This document shows, piece after piece, positions 21,801-29,589 of a stretch of DNA of 64,000 bases (position 1 is the stretch's first letter; each line of letters opens with the position of its first letter). This DNA is from Diplolepis rosae (lineage: Eukaryota; Arthropoda; Insecta; Hymenoptera; Diplolepididae). The translations under genes were made by a program, and so were the position numbers. The stretch is taken from assembly GCA_030998225.1 (NCBI GenBank), contig JAPYXD010000678.1:248001-312000 (forward strand). Direction: 5' to 3'. The notes beneath the pieces are model-generated. The model saw only the letters and a program-made list of their open reading frames with translations. It searched no databases and was not told where the DNA came from.

Positions 21801-24074
21801 GAAGTGGGTGAGGATCCTCAAGTAAGAAGATTGTTTACACTTGACCTAATTGACATACAAAATCTTCAAAGAAGTACTAAGCTGATTGAAATTAAGAATC
21901 CTAACCGGATAAGAACCTCCAGATTTAATAAAACATAGCCAACACTGGCCATTCTCTATTATAATAACAAAATGATTTCCCCAGTTGCGACATTGGACGC
22001 ATATTTAAACAGCACTATGGACTTGCGAGGCACTGAAACACATTTGTTCATAGCTCTTAACAAACCTCATAAGAAATTATCCAGTCAGACATTGAGTCAC
22101 TGTATAAACAAAACCCTTCAAGACAAGACCTCAGCAGCAAAAAGAAGTGGGATTAGTATTGATGTTATTAAAAAAGCTGCAGGTTGGACAGAAAGGTCAC
22201 GAACATTCGCCAAGTTTTACGACCGTAATGTTATTAACGATAAGAGAATATTTGCAAAGTCTATCCTGAATAGAAACGTTCAATAACCACTCTTTATATT
22301 CAACATTTCACTATTATTCGCATTATTTACCTTTAAAAAAAGAAAAAAAATAACAGTTTCATGGAATGTCTGAAATAATTATTCTGTCGTAACTTATTTT
22401 TAATAACTACAACTTGATCTTGAGCAAGAGGCGCGCAATATGATTTAATGATTAAACAAACTTACCTATAAGTGAAGTCCTATCATAATTGTATGAAGCA
22501 TCTTTATCCAAAATATCAGTCTCATGCATTTTAATTCCCTTAGTTTCATGTTTATGAGACATAAAATTGAAACTCCCAATTAGCTACAGCAGCACTTTGA
22601 AAAATATAAGTATTGGAAGGTAGAAACGGAACGGAATGAAATGTTTTTAGGCTTTTAAGATTGTGGCGGCATCGGTGCATCGTTGAGGCACTACACCTTG
22701 ATCTTTTCGGAAGAGGCGCTTCATACAATTATGATATAACTTCAATTGCAGGTAAGTTCATTTATTCATTAAATTTTAGCGGCAAATAGTCCCATTTACT
22801 TGCACAACTGGCAATGAGAAGTGAAAACATTAACAAATAAAATATTTAGCTATTTTATTTTTGGCTTATATTAATTGAAACGTAACATATCTTTGCAATT
22901 TCTTGGAACTATATATCTTGGTTTTTTTTCAAATATCAAAATGAAAAATATTCTTAAAACGCTTTTCAGGCGAATACACGATAATTTTGAAAATAATTAT
23001 TATTACATATAAAATAACAATTGTTTTATATCTCGCAGGATTTTCCTGAAAATCTTAATAGTTTATTTTTGTTAGAATGTTCCTAGTCTAAAACAAAAAC
23101 TACTTGTTAATATTTAAAAAATTTCTGAATAAAATTTGTAGAATTTCTGGAGGCGAACAATTTGGTTCCTTGATATTTTTTTCATATTTTGCGTAATTTT
23201 GCTTGGAAAGAGTTTTGTAGAACCTTTTGAAACCAACAATTCTGTTTCTCAACATATATTTCGAATCCTGCATCGATTTGGTGCGAAATGAAATTTTTCA
23301 TTTATGATAACGTTTTTTTAAGGATCTGACGTCACCAATTACATACAAAAATTTTATTAATAAAATAATACTTCAAATAAACTTTCCGGAGAAGAGAGCA
23401 ATGCAGAAATATATAACTCATTAATTATAAGGCGGTCATATATGATTGGTGACGACAGAGCCTATCATAGGGCTCCAAAACTTACTTTTCGTCGTTGAAA
23501 TTTAACATTAAAATACCCAGTCCAGAAGATAATACCATAGTAAACGGAATTTGATTAGAAAAAGAATCAATGGAATGCATAGTGCGTTTTTTCCTAATTG
23601 AAAATATGAAATGCGGCATACCGTGAATTCTTCACACTTCGCCAGTACAAATTTCTTTCAACCATTGTTCGTTTGATCTATTATCTTAAATTCGTATGTT
23701 CGCGTATTCATTAAAATCTGATTCAATGCTAAGAAAATTGTAAGGCAAGAGTTCGCATCCATTCGAATCATATTAATTGAGAAGCAGAAAATGTCTAATT
23801 GAAAATAATAAGGTCTTCTTGACGAAATTGAGTCATAAAATCTGCATTATAACTAATTTTAAATACTTTTTGGTAAGATCTTTTTTACTAAGGTATTGTG
23901 AAGCCAATAATGTATTTTAAAAATTTGATTAGAAAATATACTGTCTTACATATATATATACGTAATGTGTAATAACATACCATGTAAAGTTTGATCTTTA
24001 CGTTGCTTTTTAGCTTGCATTTGTTGTTTTTTTGCTTTGCCGCTAAAGGGGGCACGTCTCCTGCCTTGTGGCAT
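3625..24074 (-). CDS. GNL1: GNL1, guanine nucleotide-binding protein-like 1 (circularly permuted GTPase)
   Basis: Five exons join in frame on the minus strand: 24074-23981, 6178-5859, 5540-4898, 4784-4362 and 3851-3625. Together they encode 568 aa, against about 607 in human GNL1. All introns are GT-AG and the phases agree. The basic N-terminus matches the nucleolar-type start of the family. The G motifs are in permuted order: G4 NKID at residues 206-209, then G1 GTPNVGKSS at 338-346, then G3 DCPG at 382-385. This is diagnostic of the HSR1/MMR1/YlqF-related group. The last ~70 residues are rich in Asp, Glu and Ser, also typical. Family members are implicated in ribosome-related GTP-dependent functions and cell-cycle control. 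Intron 1 is 17.8 kb of transposons. No break is seen in any exon, so the gene looks functional. Confidence 0.92.
4362..4784 (-). CDS. GNL1: GNL1 exon 4 (G2/G3 region)
   Basis: The acceptor is 'catttag|gcaaaa' and the donor 'ataaag|gtgagt'. It encodes residues 353-493. The start KKVVSVSRTPGHT carries the G2 threonines. DCPG (G3) follows at 382-385, then the conserved alpha-helical tail that ends in a YPPGWSTDKG stretch. Confidence 0.9.
4898..5540 (-). CDS. GNL1: GNL1 exon 3 (G4 and G1 motifs)
   Basis: The acceptor is 'attttag|gaatac' and the donor 'atgg|gtaatt'. It encodes residues 139-352. LETWRQLWRVLEMSD and the NKID motif come first. A Lys/Arg-rich insert follows, then an acidic linker, then the P-loop GTPNVGKSS near the exon end. 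The exon splits the Gly codon after the P-loop helix. Confidence 0.9.
5859..6178 (-). CDS. GNL1: GNL1 exon 2
   Basis: The acceptor is 'acatagcag|gtagtc' and the donor is 'tttaaa|gtaagt'. It encodes residues 32-138: an acidic Ser/Asp stretch, then SRYALHFFKESEDELRMRKE, then PKRPPWNFSMTKEQLELRE. The latter two are conserved GNL1 landmarks upstream of the GTPase domain. The open frame extends upstream of the acceptor to 6209, but that part is intronic. Confidence 0.88.
6416..7558. mobile_element. Tc1/pogo-type non-autonomous element with TA duplication
   Basis: The left end CACTCAAACCTGTATTATTG pairs with the right end, which reads CACTTAAATCTGGATTATTG on the other strand. TA flanks both ends (6414-6415 and 7559-7560), as in the Tc1/mariner/pogo superfamily. 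The interior has an open frame at 6694-7089 (131 codons). It is rich in Arg, Glu and Lys and has no recognisable transposase motif, so I do not call it as a gene. Confidence 0.65.
7708..7744. repeat. TA-rich microsatellite
   Basis: A run of TA dinucleotides and interrupted TATAAA units. A similar TA run lies at 3199-3212. Confidence 0.7.
8105..8650. mobile_element. CpG-rich MITE, copy 1 (TTATGTGCCT ends)
   Basis: The 546-bp segment begins TTATGTGCCT and ends AGGCACATAA. It is much richer in CpG than its surroundings. Landmarks include a degenerate ~12-bp tandem of 'gccgagacgtagct' type at 8165-8235 and a palindromic 'tgcgcatgcgcag' near 8540. An inverted relative lies at 53733-54224. Target duplication is uncertain. 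The strand-symmetric ends suggest a DNA transposon derivative rather than a SINE. Confidence 0.6.
9129..9166 (+). repeat. GAA/AGA trinucleotide microsatellite
   Basis: About ten consecutive AGA-type units. It creates low-complexity Arg or Ser frames on both strands that are not genes. The surrounding 8651-9795 stretch has no other recognisable feature except a run of 14 C at about 9311-9325. Confidence 0.8.
10155..11557 (+). pseudogene. Transposase-like protein, cc8K15.2-like, N-terminal and central part
   Basis: Reading-frame pieces include a C-x2-C-type segment around 10197-10320, 65 codons at 10481-10678, and 204 codons at 10847-11461. The largest piece has SVPTSECYLNECTACPGTSA, then QWQ-like QTWQQTDRSTL, LCDFAENYALVVQ and MIYFTDGTVQHYK. 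The order of these motifs resembles, from memory, the hymenopteran 'cc8K15.2-like' proteins of mobile-element origin. The acidic DFAEN and FTDG motifs would fit an RNase H-fold DDE nuclease, but that is inference. After HYK the frame shifts and about 40 codons continue to the TTAA at 11558. The C-terminus resumes at 19060. Confidence 0.6.
11687..12036 (+). repeat. Gypsy LTR 1 (5'-truncated)
   Basis: It matches LTR 2 and LTR 3 from 'attgcacgcgtaacc' to the terminal 'ttataaaaca'. It lacks the first ~25 bp, including the TG terminus. It has small differences from the other two near the start. The missing start, with deleted flanking MITE sequence, indicates a deletion after or during insertion. 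Confidence 0.8.
12078..13005 (+). pseudogene. Gypsy gag-like ORF, copy 1
   Basis: The frame from ATG 12078 runs 38 codons to a TAG at 12192, then remains open to 12479. An overlapping frame (12454-13005) continues with EFTIEKFDGKNSNANQWINN and GWSPIKYALSFKYQ. These are typical of retrotransposon gag capsid domains. The downstream zinc-knuckle-like stretch follows the TGA at 13003. The same stop and shift occur in copy 2, so the lesions predate the duplication. Confidence 0.72.
13184..14365 (+). pseudogene. Gypsy pol: protease and reverse transcriptase, copy 1
   Basis: The aspartic protease motif appears as IYDPGSNVSLI near residues 27-37. The reverse transcriptase fingers follow (SPFAAPVTLAYKR, LCIDFRDLNKI, FSKLDINSAFW, FQWTCLPFGLKTSPAIFQR). 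An in-frame TGA at 14204-14206 precedes the catalytic YIDDILIF box at about 14224-14247. The frame then closes at a TAA about 14363, where an internal deletion begins. RNase H and the zinc-binding and DDE parts of integrase are missing. Confidence 0.8.
14370..14933 (+). pseudogene. Gypsy integrase C-terminal remnant, copy 1
   Basis: Two overlapping frames carry TGVNTPSSNGLNER, typical of the integrase C-terminal half, then NQYNETEH...FSPKYLLNG, then the chromodomain-like tail NFNVGDLVYIENG and GPLKILKKISNSMYEVDI. An extra A in an A-run near 14457-14464 shifts the frame relative to copy 2. It ends at the TAA at 14931-14933. Confidence 0.75.
15018..15390 (+). repeat. Gypsy LTR 2, shared between the two tandem copies
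   Basis: A 373-bp LTR starting TGTAAGGAAATTATCC and ending TTATAAAACA. It acts as the 3' LTR of copy 1 and the 5' LTR of copy 2. The preceding G-run is the polypurine tract. A tract 'tattcatgtttttatt' near its end may contain the polyadenylation region. Confidence 0.85.
15552..16358 (+). pseudogene. Gypsy gag-like ORF, copy 2
   Basis: The frame at 15552-15833 (94 codons, no ATG at its start) is identical to copy 1. The continuation frame is interrupted by one fewer A near 15834-15840, so the second open stretch starts at 15990. The content and the closing TGA after KKNLEF match copy 1. Confidence 0.7.
16556..17718 (+). pseudogene. Gypsy pol: protease and reverse transcriptase, copy 2
   Basis: Protease DPGSN and all reverse-transcriptase motifs seen in copy 1 are present, with the same in-frame TGA (17558-17560) just before YIDDILIF. 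One extra A at about 16545 ('ccaaaaaac') changes the upstream frame. It is closed by the same deletion junction after the CTFALDSVQ stretch. Confidence 0.8.
17719..18288 (+). pseudogene. Gypsy integrase C-terminal remnant, copy 2
   Basis: Here the integrase tail is open in one frame (TGVNTPSSNGLNERLNQ through the tail to the TAA at 18286-18288), unlike copy 1. The catalytic Asp residues lie in the deleted portion, so no activity is possible. Substitutions against copy 1 (for example NGEDTS for NGEETS) show modest divergence since duplication. Confidence 0.75.
18373..18745 (+). repeat. Gypsy LTR 3
   Basis: This 373-bp LTR is nearly identical to LTR 2. Its end is set by loss of similarity after 'ttataaaaca'. 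Sequence after about 18760 ('tatatatactagtac') is the right half of the TTAA MITE, matching 37255 onward. Confidence 0.82.
19060..19235 (+). pseudogene. C-terminal part of the cc8K15.2-like transposase ORF
   Basis: After the TTAA the frame resumes as SRFASANTVPGTQKYHSFVP, then LRKYSSSLECD and a basic tail to the stop at 19233-19235. The same sequence is uninterrupted at 59864-60039, where it directly follows ENHAITAQEL. This proves that the two pieces once formed one ORF. Confidence 0.75.
19926..20601 (+). pseudogene. DIRS-like RT/RNase H remnant
   Basis: Frames at 19926-20142 and 20260-20601 carry the motifs listed for the parent element. A frameshift lies between NILQIV and the following segment that continues with AYINKMGVIQFPRLS. 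The DLFATRINPKC motif is a strong marker of this class. Loss of the YADD region means no polymerase activity. Confidence 0.6.
20731..20929 (+). pseudogene. DIRS-like tyrosine recombinase, N-terminal piece
   Basis: The frame has MPDGTATIMLSSLSDSSFKQ and LKKWWNFCWRYNID. This is the SAM-like core-binding region of DIRS recombinases. It is cut near 20929 by the mariner fragment and resumes at 21699. Confidence 0.6.
20930..21692 (-). mobile_element. mariner fragment with internal deletion, inside the DIRS remnant
   Basis: Its ends are inverted repeats: CGACAAATAAGTTTCGAGAC at the left and, on the minus strand, CGACAAATAAGTTCCGAGGC at the right. The minus-strand protein pieces are mariner transposase: N-terminal VVIKFHAKFSINASETFWL...WHKRFLEGREG, then LLHDNAPSHTS, then DLASCDFSLFPKLK. 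The first catalytic Asp region is deleted. Removing it brings the two recombinase pieces together. Confidence 0.75.
20990..21502 (-). pseudogene. mariner transposase, internally deleted
   Basis: The minus-strand frame from 21502 carries the helix-turn-helix half and jumps after 'RIRPEYRDPEIWS' to the second catalytic block HDNAPSHTS. The third Asp sits in LASCDFSLF, on the frame at 21244-20990. About 100 residues, including the first Asp motif, are missing. The length is roughly half that of a ~345-residue mariner transposase. Confidence 0.7.
21699..22286 (+). pseudogene. DIRS-like tyrosine recombinase, C-terminal piece
   Basis: QVLRFLTEEFEKGVSHGTLN resumes the core-binding domain. Later frames give SPVATLDAYLNSTMDLRGTE, LSSQTLSHCINKTLQ and a C-terminal block with AAGWTERSRTFAKFYDRNV. 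The last block would hold the catalytic Tyr (FYDR). Between the pieces a frameshift occurs at about 21938-21972. The Arg of the R..H/R-Y set cannot be placed with certainty. Confidence 0.6.
22427..22790. repeat. Inverted repeat, ~77-bp arms
   Basis: The arm at 22427-22503 ('aacttacct...tcataattgtatgaagc') returns inverted at 22713-22790. The spacer is ~210 bp. Each arm also contains 'aagaggcgc'. Likely a small palindromic MITE. The rest of 22287-23980 shows no gene, only AT-rich sequence and degenerate copies of the ~130-bp repeat family described at 63000. Confidence 0.55.
22880..23300. repeat. Degenerate ~130-bp dispersed repeat units
   Basis: Segments with the recurring order 'tttgtagaacctttt', 'aacaattttg', 'atttcgaat', 'tgaaatgaaa' resemble units at 31750-32200 and 63000-63990. 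The similarity is weak and spaced, so copy borders cannot be set. Confidence 0.4.
23981..24074 (-). CDS. GNL1: GNL1 exon 1 (start codon)
   Basis: The ATG is at 24074-24072. The encoded peptide starts MPQGRRRAPFSGKAKKQQMQ and continues basic. This has the same pattern as the Lys/Arg/Gln-rich start of GNL1 proteins. The donor is 'catg|gtatgtta', leaving one base (phase 1), which completes a Gly codon with the first two bases of exon 2. It is 17.8 kb from the next exon, so a gene predictor could easily miss it. Confidence 0.85.
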
Positions 24075-24542
24075 TTCAAACGTAGATACTTATAACAAGC
24101 AAAGTATAATTTTTCAAGTAATACTCTACGTAATGTAGCACAGGGAATATAGCTTATATTCTTTTAGTTTAGAATATACATCGAATTTTTGCCGAGATAA
24201 CCAGAACTCAAAATCAATTAATCAAAACATTACAGAAGTTACCCTATGATTCAAGTGTTTGGCCCATGAAGAATAGACATAAGGAGACCAAACTAGTGTA
24301 ACCGAAAATGACTGAGATTTAGGGTACGTTCATACCTTTGTATGCATGCATCTTGCAAGCAGTTTACAATGGTAACATATTAGTATTGTTTAGTACAAAG
24401 TGATGTACAAGCTTTAGTACTTTATTATTATTATATATTCCGAGTTATTGTAAAATGTTTATTTATAATGCGCATCTTCGACTATTGTTGTTCGTTTTGA
24501 TTGATTTTAAAATGTTTATTTATCACGAACGTCTTTCACTTA

Positions 24543-25391
24543 TTGTAATTTAATCTATACTAAATTTAAAACGCTTTGAATAAAAAAATCAACAAAGCTG
24601 ACTGACTGAACTTAAGGTATTATAGATAAAATACACATAATAAATTATGTGCATATGACATCTAAACATCCATTATATTATTATGAAATATAGTATATTA
24701 TGTTGATTATTATTTATTAAAAACATCTTTGTTCTGTGTGTTTTCAAATACTTATAAAGGAATTTTATAAATTCTTTATATTTGTTACTTTTTCAAATGT
24801 AAGTTCATTCCTTATGTGAAAGTTTTGTTCATAAAAATGTAATTTTTTCAATTACTCAGAAGTTTTAAAATATAAAATACAAATTGTCCTATAATAAAAT
24901 CTAATTTTTCAAAAAAATTAAGATGATATTATTAATACCCATATTATAATTCAATTTGATAGAATTTTAATAGCCAATTTTTCTATTATAATATGTAAGA
25001 CTGATATAGTATGAATAATATTGATAATATAAATAAATATTGTATTTTTGTTTAATAATCACAATGTAAATATTAATGTTAAAACGAAGATAACAGAACT
25101 TTGATTTCAATTTCCAACCAGAATTACAAAGACAATTTTCGCCCAAATTTCAAGCATATTACCCTTTTTATCAGTAAAAATAGCTTTAAAAAATATTTAA
25201 TACTTTCTAGATTAATGTGTTGTAAAAAAATATGATAAAGTAGTTTTTATCCCCAAAAATTTAATTTTTATGCATTTTTCCCATGCATTAAAATGAATTT
25301 AGACCTCATGAACAATTAGCGGCCACGGTCAATTCTTGTGACATTTTCGTTTCGCGTATTACGTGCATTCTGGCTGAGATGCAGGGGGCTG
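24543..25391 (+). mobile_element. hAT-type element, copy A (truncated, no nested MITE)
   Basis: It matches the reverse complement of 28806-29589 plus 30366-30450. It ends CAGGGGGCTG at 25391, the same terminus as the copies at 28806 and 32680. At 'ggtattatagataaaat' it carries the empty site of the nested MITE found in the other two copies. The opposite terminus is missing, and sequence upstream of about 24543 no longer matches. Confidence 0.7.
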
Positions 25392-26797
25392 GTCTCGTAA
25401 TTATTTCTTATGGTGCATTTATACCTCTGTCTGCCTGACCGGTGCGGACAGAAAATACATAAGAAACCTCGAGTGACGCGTCACTGCACAACCCTGTCTA
25501 TCTCTAGTGTAAATCTGTATTAGGCACGAGGTTTGTCTCATCTATGAAGGAATAATGAGACCAAACTGCCATGGGAAACCCTTCCGAATCTGGCAGGAGC
25601 AACGGCACGGTGAATGTCCGGCTTGTAAGTTGGAAGTAGTGGAAAGGAGTGCGCAAGGGCGCAGTTATCCTCTTCTTACTCACGGGAAAATGTGCGAGTA
25701 GAAGCCAGAGATGATGCAACCCGGTACGCGACACGACATAGCTAAGAAAAAATGCATTATATTAATGAACATTATTTAACACACGATTTACGAAGTGATA
25801 ACAAATACCATAATTTAAATTTCAAGATTTACAATCTTATTATATTCGATATATACTTACCACTTTTATAATGCAATCCGTTAGCTTTATAGGAGTCCTG
25901 AGATAATAATTTTTTTTTTCAAACTAAATTGAAATCGAATAAATATCTGCAGCTTGCAAATGATCAAAATATCAATCAACATAACCACTTTGGCTTAGAT
26001 CAATTTGACAAATTCGTCTCACTCGCACATTTTCCCGTGAGTAAGAAGAGGACAGGCCGTGCAAACCTAATGGAAAGGTGGTGGACCGTTAGCAACTAGC
26101 GCCGCGTACAGCACTGCGCATGAACTACCATTATGTGTGCACGTGTTAGTGCATATACATGCATACGTAGGTTCTTTAAATGTGTTACAAAGAATATATT
26201 CAAATAAAATTAAAAGGAAATTGAAGATTTAGCGCAAAATTGTGAAAATTTAATTCAAGAGTGAGAAGTTATGTTGATATCAACTCACTCTTTAATTACA
26301 TTTACACAATTTTGCCTTAAATCATGGTTTTCTCGTCATAAATAAAAATCAAAAATATCTGTAATTTGTATTTTTATTTTCAGAAAATATAGTTGCTTAG
26401 CACATTTTGCGTTGATTTTTGTACTACAAGATAATCGAACACTTTGTGGGGTCGAGATAGCTCTTTTCGGTGTTGTGTGAAAGTCTTCTCCAAATACATC
26501 CTTGCTGCTTCCTGCTTCTGGGATATCTTCTGATTATTTTTTCTGGAATATAGATTAAAAGCATTTAATTTATATGAATATTTGAAATTTATTTCGTAGG
26601 TATTTTATAAAATAAATAAAAATAAATTTTATAAAATAAAACTCCAGTCACATGTTTCGCGAAATTGTGGTGGGAATTTCTGACATTGTGGAATTTGTAT
26701 TGGCAATTCTCAGCTATTTTTTCATAAATAATCCTTTGTAATTTTATACTATATATGTACTTGCATCTATATCTTCAGTAACATTTAGACAGAAGTA
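25392..26797. other. Intergenic region between hAT copy A and a Tc1-type palindrome
   Basis: No gene is recognised. A 36-bp inverted pair with 'cattttcccgtgagtaaga' lies at 25665-25700 and 26022-26056. A short direct repeat around 'aactagcgccgcgtaca' lies at 26093-26128 and 28611-28648, bracketing the Tc1-type palindrome and the THAP exon. It may mark the two ends of an older element. Confidence 0.45.
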
Positions 26798-27829
26798 CAC
26801 TGCCGGTCGAAATTATTTGTTCACTTGTTGTTTCAGCTATTCCTAAAATGTCTTAATTTTTATAATAACAAGTTGAAATTTTTTTCCCTATCATAAAATA
26901 AAAGTTAATAAAATTTTGCAAATAACAAATAAAACAAAATAATAAAATAAAAATATAAATAAATAATAAAATAAACTAAATAACAAAATTGAAGAAATTT
27001 TTTTTTTTTCACAGAAAAATTTCTTCAATTTATATTGGAAAATACCATCTAGTTTTAAATAACGTTGTATTAATTCTAAATCAGAGGTTAATAAGGTCGA
27101 TATAGTAGAGTTCCGTTGTCACGTACAGTGAAACACTCTTCTAATGATCGACATAATCGACTGAAATGATTTAGAAAAATCAGAAAAAATAACAAAATGT
27201 TAATTTTATAAAAAAATATTTCAAAAAACTTGAAATTTCAATCATTCTGAAAAATATTAACAACTCTGAAATTAATTAAGATTTTTAAAAGTTTTTTGTC
27301 TCATTTAAATGGTAGGTTTTCATAGTATTTTGCTAACTAATCAAGATATTTTCAGATTTTTTTTCCTGGATTCTACCCGGCGTCAAAAATGATACAAAAA
27401 GGTCATAAAATTTTAAAAATGTGTAGCTACTTACAAGAAATTTTTAAAAACCAATGTGTATCATATTTTAATAAAATTTATAGATTACTTTCTTCATTTG
27501 AAAATTTTCGACATGTTTGTACCATGTTTGACCCCAGGGTAGAATCCAAAAGAAAAATTCTAAAAATATCTTGATAAGTTAACAAAATACTATGAAGAGT
27601 AACCTTCAAAATGAGACCAAAAACGTTTAAAGGTCTTAATTAATTTCAGTGTTATTAATATTTATTCAAAAAGATCGAAATTTGACGTTTTTTGCAATAT
27701 ATTCTTATAAAATTATCATTTTGCCTTCAACTTGGGCTCAGTAGATGCAAAATTTAAATAATTATAAAAATTAAGACACTTTAAGAATAGCTAACACAGC
27801 AGGTGAATAAATAATTTTGACCGGTAGTG
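26798..27829. mobile_element. Tc1/mariner-type palindromic element, 1032 bp
   Basis: The ends are CACTGCCGGTCGAAATTATT and, inverted, CACTACCGGTCAAAATTATT. TA lies at 26796-26797 and 27830-27831. The similarity is not confined to the tips: the left half folds on the right half around position ~27445 (for example 27290-27380 with 27510-27600). It is therefore a foldback made of two inverted element ends. No transposase is present. Confidence 0.75.
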
Positions 27830-28130
27830 TATATACTACTTTTTTAGTTTGGTATCTCAAAATTAGGTGCTAGAATTTTATTGTCATTCCTAAGGAAGTT
27901 TTAGATACTTCATCGAAGTTTCTTGTACTATTTTATGTAAATTTTCTTACCATTTTTACATTTTTTCACATTTTCAAAGTTTACTTCGAAATAGGGTTCA
28001 TATATGTAATATTTTATTTATTGCACTTAAAATTTTAGAAATAAAGATCACTAATGAGGACTCTGATCAGAGTCGAAAAGTTTGAAATTATATACAATAT
28101 CGTATGAAATTAAAAATATTGTTACTTACG

Positions 28131-28502
28131 TGTGCAAATTGCACGCTACTTTCTTCAAAGTCTCGTGTGCCTTCTGCAGGTTTTTCTACTTCGGGAATAA
28201 AAATTTCGAAGTCTGATGGGGAAGAAACACTCGCCGGTTTAATGTTCACATCACTTCCACTCAACACATCACTACACGACGGTAAATTTAACGTCGGAAA
28301 AATGTCGATGACAAATAAAAAATTGTCTTTCTAGTACTTCGAGGTATCCTAACCTCGACAAGTAGGGATTTGAACATGCTTCTATCCATCGTTGTCCGGC
28401 ATTTTCTTTCTTCGGAAACCGATGAATTGACACATTGTTCTTCCGACCCCTTTTAGTGGTACACCCACTCACAGCACACTGAATTTCGTACTTCGAATTC
28501 AT
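28131..28502 (-). CDS. THAP-domain protein, first exon (partial, frameshifted)
   Basis: From ATG 28502 the minus-strand frame encodes a C2CH THAP zinc finger. It has CAVSGC near residue 9, SIHRFPKKEN, RWIEACSNP, and FICHRHFSD near 65. The frame closes at 28272. The +1 frame continues with an acidic stretch to a good donor 'cacac|gtaagtaac' at 28131. THAP domains are DNA-binding modules found in P-element transposases and in host regulators. No following exon is recognised within the window. A single indel near 28280 would explain the break, so it is probably a decayed or transposon-derived copy. Confidence 0.6.
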
Positions 28503-29589
28503 TTTAAATGATTATAAAGCGCGATCGCGTACGAATTGTTGATACATGTATACAACAATGGCGGAACTCATACGAAGCCGTTCCCGTTGCCGCACTCCGC
28601 CCGCTTCCGACAACTAGCGCCGCGTACACCACCGCACATGAACTATCCTACGGGGACACCCAATACATTAGAGGTCGACCTGCCCTGGAAGAGGACAACT
28701 GAGCACTTGCGTACTGCTTTCCACTACTTCCAACTTCCTTCCCTAGAGAATCCTTAGGTTATGTTCGCTTATGTCGCCCTCTCGCGGCCATAAACCTACC
28801 AAAAGCAGCCCCCTGCATCTTAGCCAGAATGCACGTAATCCGCGAAACGAAAATGTCACAAGAATTGACCGTGGACGCTAGGGGCGCTGATTGTTCATGA
28901 GGCCTGAATTCATTTTAATGCATGGGAAAAATGCATAAAAATTAAATTTTTGGGGATAAAAACTACTTGATCATATTTTTTTTTACAACACATTAAACTA
29001 GAAAGTTTTAAATATTATTTAAAGCAATTTTTACTGATATAAAGGGTAATATGCTTGAAATTTGGGCGAAAATTGTCTTTGTAATTCTGGCTGGAAATTG
29101 AAATCAAAGTTCTGTTATCTTCGTTTTAAGATTAATATTTACATTGTGATTATTAAAAAAAATACAATATTTATTTATATTATCAATATTATTGATATTA
29201 TATCAGTATTACATATTATAATAGAAGAATTGGCTATTGAAATTCCATCAAATTGAATTATAATACGGGTATTAATTATATCATCTTGATTTTGTTAGAA
29301 AAATTAGATTTTATTATAGGACATTTTGTATTTTATATTTTAAAACTTCTCAGTAATTGAAAAAATTACATTTTTATGAACAAAACTTTCACATAAGGAA
29401 TGAACGTACATTTGAAAAAGTAACAAATATAAAGAATTCATAAAATTCCTTTATAAGTATTTGAAACCACACAGAACAAAGATGTTTTTAATAAATAATA
29501 ATCAACATAATATACTATATTTCATAATAATATAATGGATATTTAGATCTCATATGCACATAATTTATTATGTGTATTTTATCTATAAT

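Larger units (their letters stand above)
19914..22286 (+). mobile_element. DIRS-like (tyrosine-recombinase) retrotransposon remnant, split by mariner
   Basis: A broken sequence of frames reads: reverse transcriptase start (HFKLEDGKTVNG, MASIDLKDA), abrupt jump to RNase H-like (NYLELLSAFLVL), the DIRS-typical LEIDLFATRINPKCRRYVSW, GWNKYFFYAFLPFAIILRVL, then a tyrosine recombinase. The reverse transcriptase core is deleted. It abuts the right end of the cc8K15.2-like element at 19913, and both outer termini are unclear. I infer DIRS/Ngaro-type from the RT-RNase H-recombinase order and these motifs. Confidence 0.65.
6179..23980 (-). other. GNL1 intron 1, transposon-filled (17.8 kb)
   Basis: This is the interval between the exon 1 donor and exon 2 acceptor. 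It contains a Tc1/pogo-type element, a GC-rich MITE, a cc8K15.2-like transposon with nested MITE and tandem Gypsy elements, and a DIRS-like remnant with a mariner insertion. No other host exon is recognised within it. Confidence 0.8.
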
